Origin: Alphaproteobacteria bacterium
GTDB lineage: Bacteria > Pseudomonadota > Alphaproteobacteria > Sphingomonadales > Kordiimonadaceae
Direction: 5' to 3'
NCBI GenBank assembly: GCA_006226495.1
Contig: SBGU01000046.1
Span: 62,001 to 126,000 of the forward strand
DNA: 64,000 bases
Shown here: piece by piece, positions 60,923-64,000 of the stretch
Numbering within the stretch: position 1 is the stretch's first letter
How the letters are laid out: each line of letters starts with the position of its first letter
Translations under genes and position numbers: made by a program
The notes under the pieces: model-generated
Database searches by the model: none
What the model saw: only the letters and a program-made list of their open reading frames with translations
What the model was told of the DNA's origin: nothing

Positions 60923-60945
60923 GGGGAGAGCAATCCGCTCTCCCC
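60923..60945 (+). other. intercistronic hairpin between receptor and ligase genes
   Basis: 9-bp stem GGGGAGAGC/GCTCTCCCC with a 5-nt loop and no T-run. It could stabilise the receptor mRNA or lower expression of the downstream genes. Confidence 0.4.
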
Positions 60946-60971
60946 CATGGCCCGCAACACAGGAATATCAA

Positions 60972-62507
60972 ATGTCGCCGTTTGATACCAAAGCCCCGCT
61001 GCTGCCTGAAATCCTGTCCCTGCACGGCAAGTGGAAAGGCAAGAAAACCGCCGTCAAATGCGGCGACCGCAGCCTGAGCTGGGCCGAATTCGACCGGGAG
61101 ACCAACCGGCTGGCCAATGCCTTCATCGATGCCGGCATCAGCCGGGGTGCATCGGTTGGCGTGGTCATGCTGAACGGCCTTGAGATGGTTGAAACCCTGA
61201 TCGGCATCATGAAATCAGGCGCCTCATCCGTACCGATCAACCTGTCGGTCACCGACGAGGCGCTTTATGCCATGCTGAACGACGCGGGCGTTGCCGCTGT
61301 TGTGGTAACGCCCGACCAGGCGCCGCGCCTCGCTGCCTACCAGGCGCAGAAACGCGACCTCAGGCTGATCGTGGCCGGCCAGAATTACGATGCCTTCAAG
61401 ACGTCGGGCGCCAATAGCAAACCCGCCGTCACCATCCAGGACGATGATGCCCTGAACGTGATCTACAGCTCGGGCACCACCGGGCTGCCAAAAGGCATCC
61501 TGCACACCCACAAGGGCCGGCGCGACTGGGCCTATGACCTGGCGATTGCGCTTCGCTACACGCCGTCGTCGCGCACCCTTTTCACCATCGGGCTATATTC
61601 CAACATCAGTTGGGTCGGCATGGTCACCACCTTACTAGCTGGCGGCACCATGGTGGTGCATGAAAAATTCGATGCCCGCGAGGCGCTGGCCACCATCGAA
61701 CGCGAACGCATCACCAACATGGCCATGGTGCCGATCCAGTACCAGCGCCTGATGGAGGTGAAGGACCAGGAGAAATTCGACCTCTCGAGTATTCGTGCGG
61801 TCATGAGCTGCGGTTCGCCCCTGCACGCAGACCTCAAGGGTGCGCTGATCGAACGGCTTGGTCCTACCGTGATCGAACTCTACGGCCTGACCGAAGGCAT
61901 TATCACCACCCTTGAGCCCGAAGAGGCCGAAGGCCGGCTGGCATCGGTCGGCAAGCCGCTTATTGGCACCGATATCCGCATCGTCGGCGACGACGACCGG
62001 GAGGTACCCACGGGCCAGCCCGGCGAAGTGCTCGGCTGCGGCCGCATTGTCATGCCCGGCTACCTGAACCGCCCAGACGCCACCGCGGACAGCACCTGGA
62101 CCGACGCCGACGGCCGCGCCTGGTTGCGCACAGGCGACATTGGACAACTGGACGAAGAAGGCTATCTCTATATTGTGGACCGCAAGAAGGACATGATCCT
62201 GTCGGGCGGGCAGAATATCTATCCACAGGATATCGAGGCTGTCTTGATCAAACACCCGGATATCAACGATGTTGCCGTCATTGGCGGCAAAAGCAGCCGC
62301 TGGGGCGAAACCCCGGTCGCCATCGTGGTACTGGAAGCCGGTACCGGAATCGGTGCCGACGAGATCAAGGCCTGGGCAAACGCCCTTCTTGGTAAACAGC
62401 AGCGCCTGAGCGCGGTGGAATTCATCGATGCCCTGCCCCGCAACCCGAACGGCAAAATCCTGAAACGCGAGCTACGCCAACATTATGGGGACAAGGATTA
62501 TGGCTGA
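60972..62507 (+). CDS. acyl-CoA ligase (AMP-binding enzyme)
   Basis: 511 residues of the adenylate-forming superfamily. P-loop YSSGTTGLPKGILHTH (about 170-185), YGLTEGIITTL, ligand Asp in the hinge region LRTGDIGQLDEEGYLYIVDRKKDMILSGGQNIYP, and C-terminal catalytic Lys in LPRNPNGKILKREL. It should activate a carboxylic acid to its CoA thioester; which acid is open. It shares the TonB receptor operon and overlaps the following hydrolase by 8 nt. Confidence 0.92.
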   Translation: MSPFDTKAPLLPEILSLHGKWKGKKTAVKCGDRSLSWAEFDRETNRLANAFIDAGISRGASVGVVMLNGLEMVETLIGIMKSGASSVPINLSVTDEALYAMLNDAGVAAVVVTPDQAPRLAAYQAQKRDLRLIVAGQNYDAFKTSGANSKPAVTIQDDDALNVIYSSGTTGLPKGILHTHKGRRDWAYDLAIALRYTPSSRTLFTIGLYSNISWVGMVTTLLAGGTMVVHEKFDAREALATIERERITNMAMVPIQYQRLMEVKDQEKFDLSSIRAVMSCGSPLHADLKGALIERLGPTVIELYGLTEGIITTLEPEEAEGRLASVGKPLIGTDIRIVGDDDREVPTGQPGEVLGCGRIVMPGYLNRPDATADSTWTDADGRAWLRTGDIGQLDEEGYLYIVDRKKDMILSGGQNIYPQDIEAVLIKHPDINDVAVIGGKSSRWGETPVAIVVLEAGTGIGADEIKAWANALLGKQQRLSAVEFIDALPRNPNGKILKRELRQHYGDKDYG

Positions 62508-63381
62508 CAGCGCGGCACGCCCGACGGCACGTTTTACCGACGAATATTTCACCAATGGCGACGGCCTCAGGCAGCATTACCGCGACTATAATACGGCAGG
62601 GCCGGACGCGCCTGTGGTGCTGTGCATGCCGGGCCTGACGCGCAACGCCAGGGATTTCGAGGAAATTGCCGCCCATATGGCCGACCGCTGCCGCGTGATC
62701 GCGGTTGAACAGCGCGGGCGTGGCCTGTCAGACTGGGACCCCGACCCCGCGCGCTACCTGCCCATCACCTATGTCGGCGACATGCTCACCCTCATAGACA
62801 CGCTTGGCCTCAAGGATGTCATCGCCTTCGGCACATCGCTTGGCGGGTTGATGACCATGATCCTGCAGGCGCTCAAGCCCGGCGTGTGGCGCGCGGCCAT
62901 CATCAATGATATCGGGCCTGAGATAGACAAGAACGGCATCGAGCGCATCAAAAGCTTCGTGGGCAAAACCACCGCGCCGGCAAGCTGGGAAGAAGCCGTT
63001 GCCACCACGCGCCGGCTGGGCACGCCGATGTTCCCGAACTTCACAGATGCCCAGTGGGTTGCCATGGCCCACAAGCTGTATGCCGATGTGGACGGCAAAC
63101 CGGTCATCCAGTATGACCCCGACATTTCGAAAAACTTCGAAGGCCAGCCTGACCAGGCCGCGCCGGACCTGTGGCCGGTGTTCACCGCCATGAAAAGCCT
63201 GCCCATGCTGGTGCTGAGGGGTGAACTGTCGGACATCCTGTCAGCCGCGACCCTTGAGAAGATGGCATCCGGGCATCCGGACCTCACCGCAGTGACCATC
63301 CCCGGCGTCGGGCATGCGCCCATGCTGTGGGAACAGGAAAGCTACGATGCGGTGGATGCCTTCCTCGCCCGCTTCCTGTAG
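62500..63381 (+). CDS. alpha/beta hydrolase
   Basis: 293 residues from ATG 62500, with AAGGAT just upstream and overlapping the ligase stop. Features: VVLCMPGLTRNARDFEEIAAHMADRCRVIAVEQRGRG, nucleophile AFGTSLGGLM (Ser near 114), acid in LRGELSDILS and His in PGVGHAPML. Coupling to the ligase suggests it frees the carboxylic acid from an ester before activation (inference). Confidence 0.9.
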   Translation: MADSAARPTARFTDEYFTNGDGLRQHYRDYNTAGPDAPVVLCMPGLTRNARDFEEIAAHMADRCRVIAVEQRGRGLSDWDPDPARYLPITYVGDMLTLIDTLGLKDVIAFGTSLGGLMTMILQALKPGVWRAAIINDIGPEIDKNGIERIKSFVGKTTAPASWEEAVATTRRLGTPMFPNFTDAQWVAMAHKLYADVDGKPVIQYDPDISKNFEGQPDQAAPDLWPVFTAMKSLPMLVLRGELSDILSAATLEKMASGHPDLTAVTIPGVGHAPMLWEQESYDAVDAFLARFL

Positions 63382-63514
63382 CACCGGGCGACGCAGGACC
63401 CGCCAAAACACACGCTTTTTCAAGGAAATCCGCGCGATTTCCAACCTTGCGCTGGACACAGGCGCCGGCCTGTGGCAAAGCTGCCGCTTGTTGTTTTATT
63501 TCAAGGAGTCCGGC

Positions 63515-64000
63515 GTGCACGAACAATTATTGCCGATATCAGCCAAGGAAGTTTTCGAAGCGGAAAGGGCAATCCAGGGCGCGGTCAAACGTACCCAGAC
63601 CGTGGTTTCGCGCACTTTGTCGGACATTACCGGCGCCGAATGCTGGCTGAAGTTCGAGATTTTCCAGTTCACCGCCGCCTACAAGGAACGCGGTGCCCTG
63701 AACAAGCTTCTGTCGCTGCCGAAGGATACCAAGGGCGTGATTGCGGCATCGGCCGGCAACCATGCCCAGGGCATCAGCTATCATGCTGCCCGCCTTGGCA
63801 TTCCGGCCACCATTGTCATGCCGGAAGGCACGCCCTTCAACAAGGTGAAGCGCACCGAAGAACTGGGCGCGCGTGTGGTGCTGACCGGCAGCAATTTCGA
63901 ACTGGCCACCCAGGCAGCCTATGAACTGGCGGAACGCGAACACCTGACCTTCATCCATCCGTTTGACGACCCGCTGGTGATGGCGGGGCAAGGCACCGTG
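63515..64000 (+). CDS. threonine ammonia-lyase-like PLP enzyme, 3' end outside the window
   Basis: The first 162 codons, open to the right edge. GTG 63515 has AAGGAG 6 nt upstream. Family signatures: WLKFEIFQFTAAYKERGALNKL with the PLP-binding Lys near residue 57 (FTAAYKERGA in place of the more common SFKxRGA), the phosphate-loop lead-in VIAASAGNHAQGISYHAARLGIPATIVMPEGTPFNKVKR, and HPFDDPLVMAGQGTV. Threonine/serine dehydratase is most likely; the ACT domain that would separate biosynthetic from catabolic forms is beyond the edge. Confidence 0.85.
   Translation, partial: MHEQLLPISAKEVFEAERAIQGAVKRTQTVVSRTLSDITGAECWLKFEIFQFTAAYKERGALNKLLSLPKDTKGVIAASAGNHAQGISYHAARLGIPATIVMPEGTPFNKVKRTEELGARVVLTGSNFELATQAAYELAEREHLTFIHPFDDPLVMAGQGTV

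Overview
The window is 64 kb of GC-rich chromosome from an alphaproteobacterium. This rests on the cell-cycle hybrid kinase CckA, the recA-alaS-icd neighbourhood, LexA boxes of the alphaproteobacterial form GTTC-N7-GTTC, the psd-pssA pair, a Ppx/GppA-RlmE pair and the style of the flagellar genes. The TonB receptor, S9 and M28 peptidases and acyl-CoA enzymes would fit a marine heterotroph of the Kordiimonadales or Rhodospirillales type, but genus cannot be decided here. I see no rRNA, tRNA, CRISPR array, insertion sequence or prophage. Coding density is high, and nearly all genes are chromosomal housekeeping or ordinary accessory genes.

Layout. 1-5.3 kb: a c-di-GMP GGDEF/EAL protein cut by the left edge, a DUF4389 membrane protein, a secreted glycerophosphodiesterase with a coupled 31-residue membrane microprotein, and a sterol-desaturase-type hydroxylase. 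5.4-7.8 kb: thiolase and acyl-CoA dehydrogenase. 7.8-9.8 kb: a GntR/YtrA-regulated ABC-2 export operon with an 18-bp inverted-repeat operator. 9.9-24 kb: patatin, ssb, DUF1624 protein, GFA protein, uvrA, metallophosphoesterase, solute-binding protein, DUF924, two M28 peptidases, trmFO and a TPR protein. 24-29 kb: rsmB-like gene, guaB, rlmE, ppx/gppA. 29.2-30.8 kb: a small LexA-boxed membrane protein, a roughly 480-bp non-coding stretch with RNA-like structure, and a SPOR lipoprotein. 31-42 kb: padR, pssA, psd, LysM protein, LOG protein, icd, a cyclic-nucleotide-gated K+ channel, alaS, recA. 42-50 kb: cckA and flagellar export/rod genes in two divergent groups (flgB-flgC-fliE-fliQ-fliR-flhB and fhlB-fliO-fliP). 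50-64 kb: a VOC/SMP-30/YdeI operon, prfC, an alpha/beta hydrolase with a CtrA box, SemiSWEET, DPP-IV, and a TetR-TonB receptor-acyl-CoA ligase-hydrolase locus, ending in a threonine ammonia-lyase cut by the right edge.

How they work together. The strongest theme is DNA damage. ssb, uvrA and recA carry exact or one-mismatch LexA boxes. Exact boxes also lie before a 74-residue membrane protein (two boxes around its promoter, reminiscent of SidA-type SOS division inhibitors), a GFA-domain protein and a secreted M28 peptidase. The second theme is cell cycle and motility: cckA beside flagellar genes, with CtrA-like sites before flgB and a hydrolase. The third is lipid and acyl-CoA metabolism: thiolase, acyl-CoA dehydrogenase, acyl-CoA ligase, hydroxylase, Psd/PssA and GlpQ.
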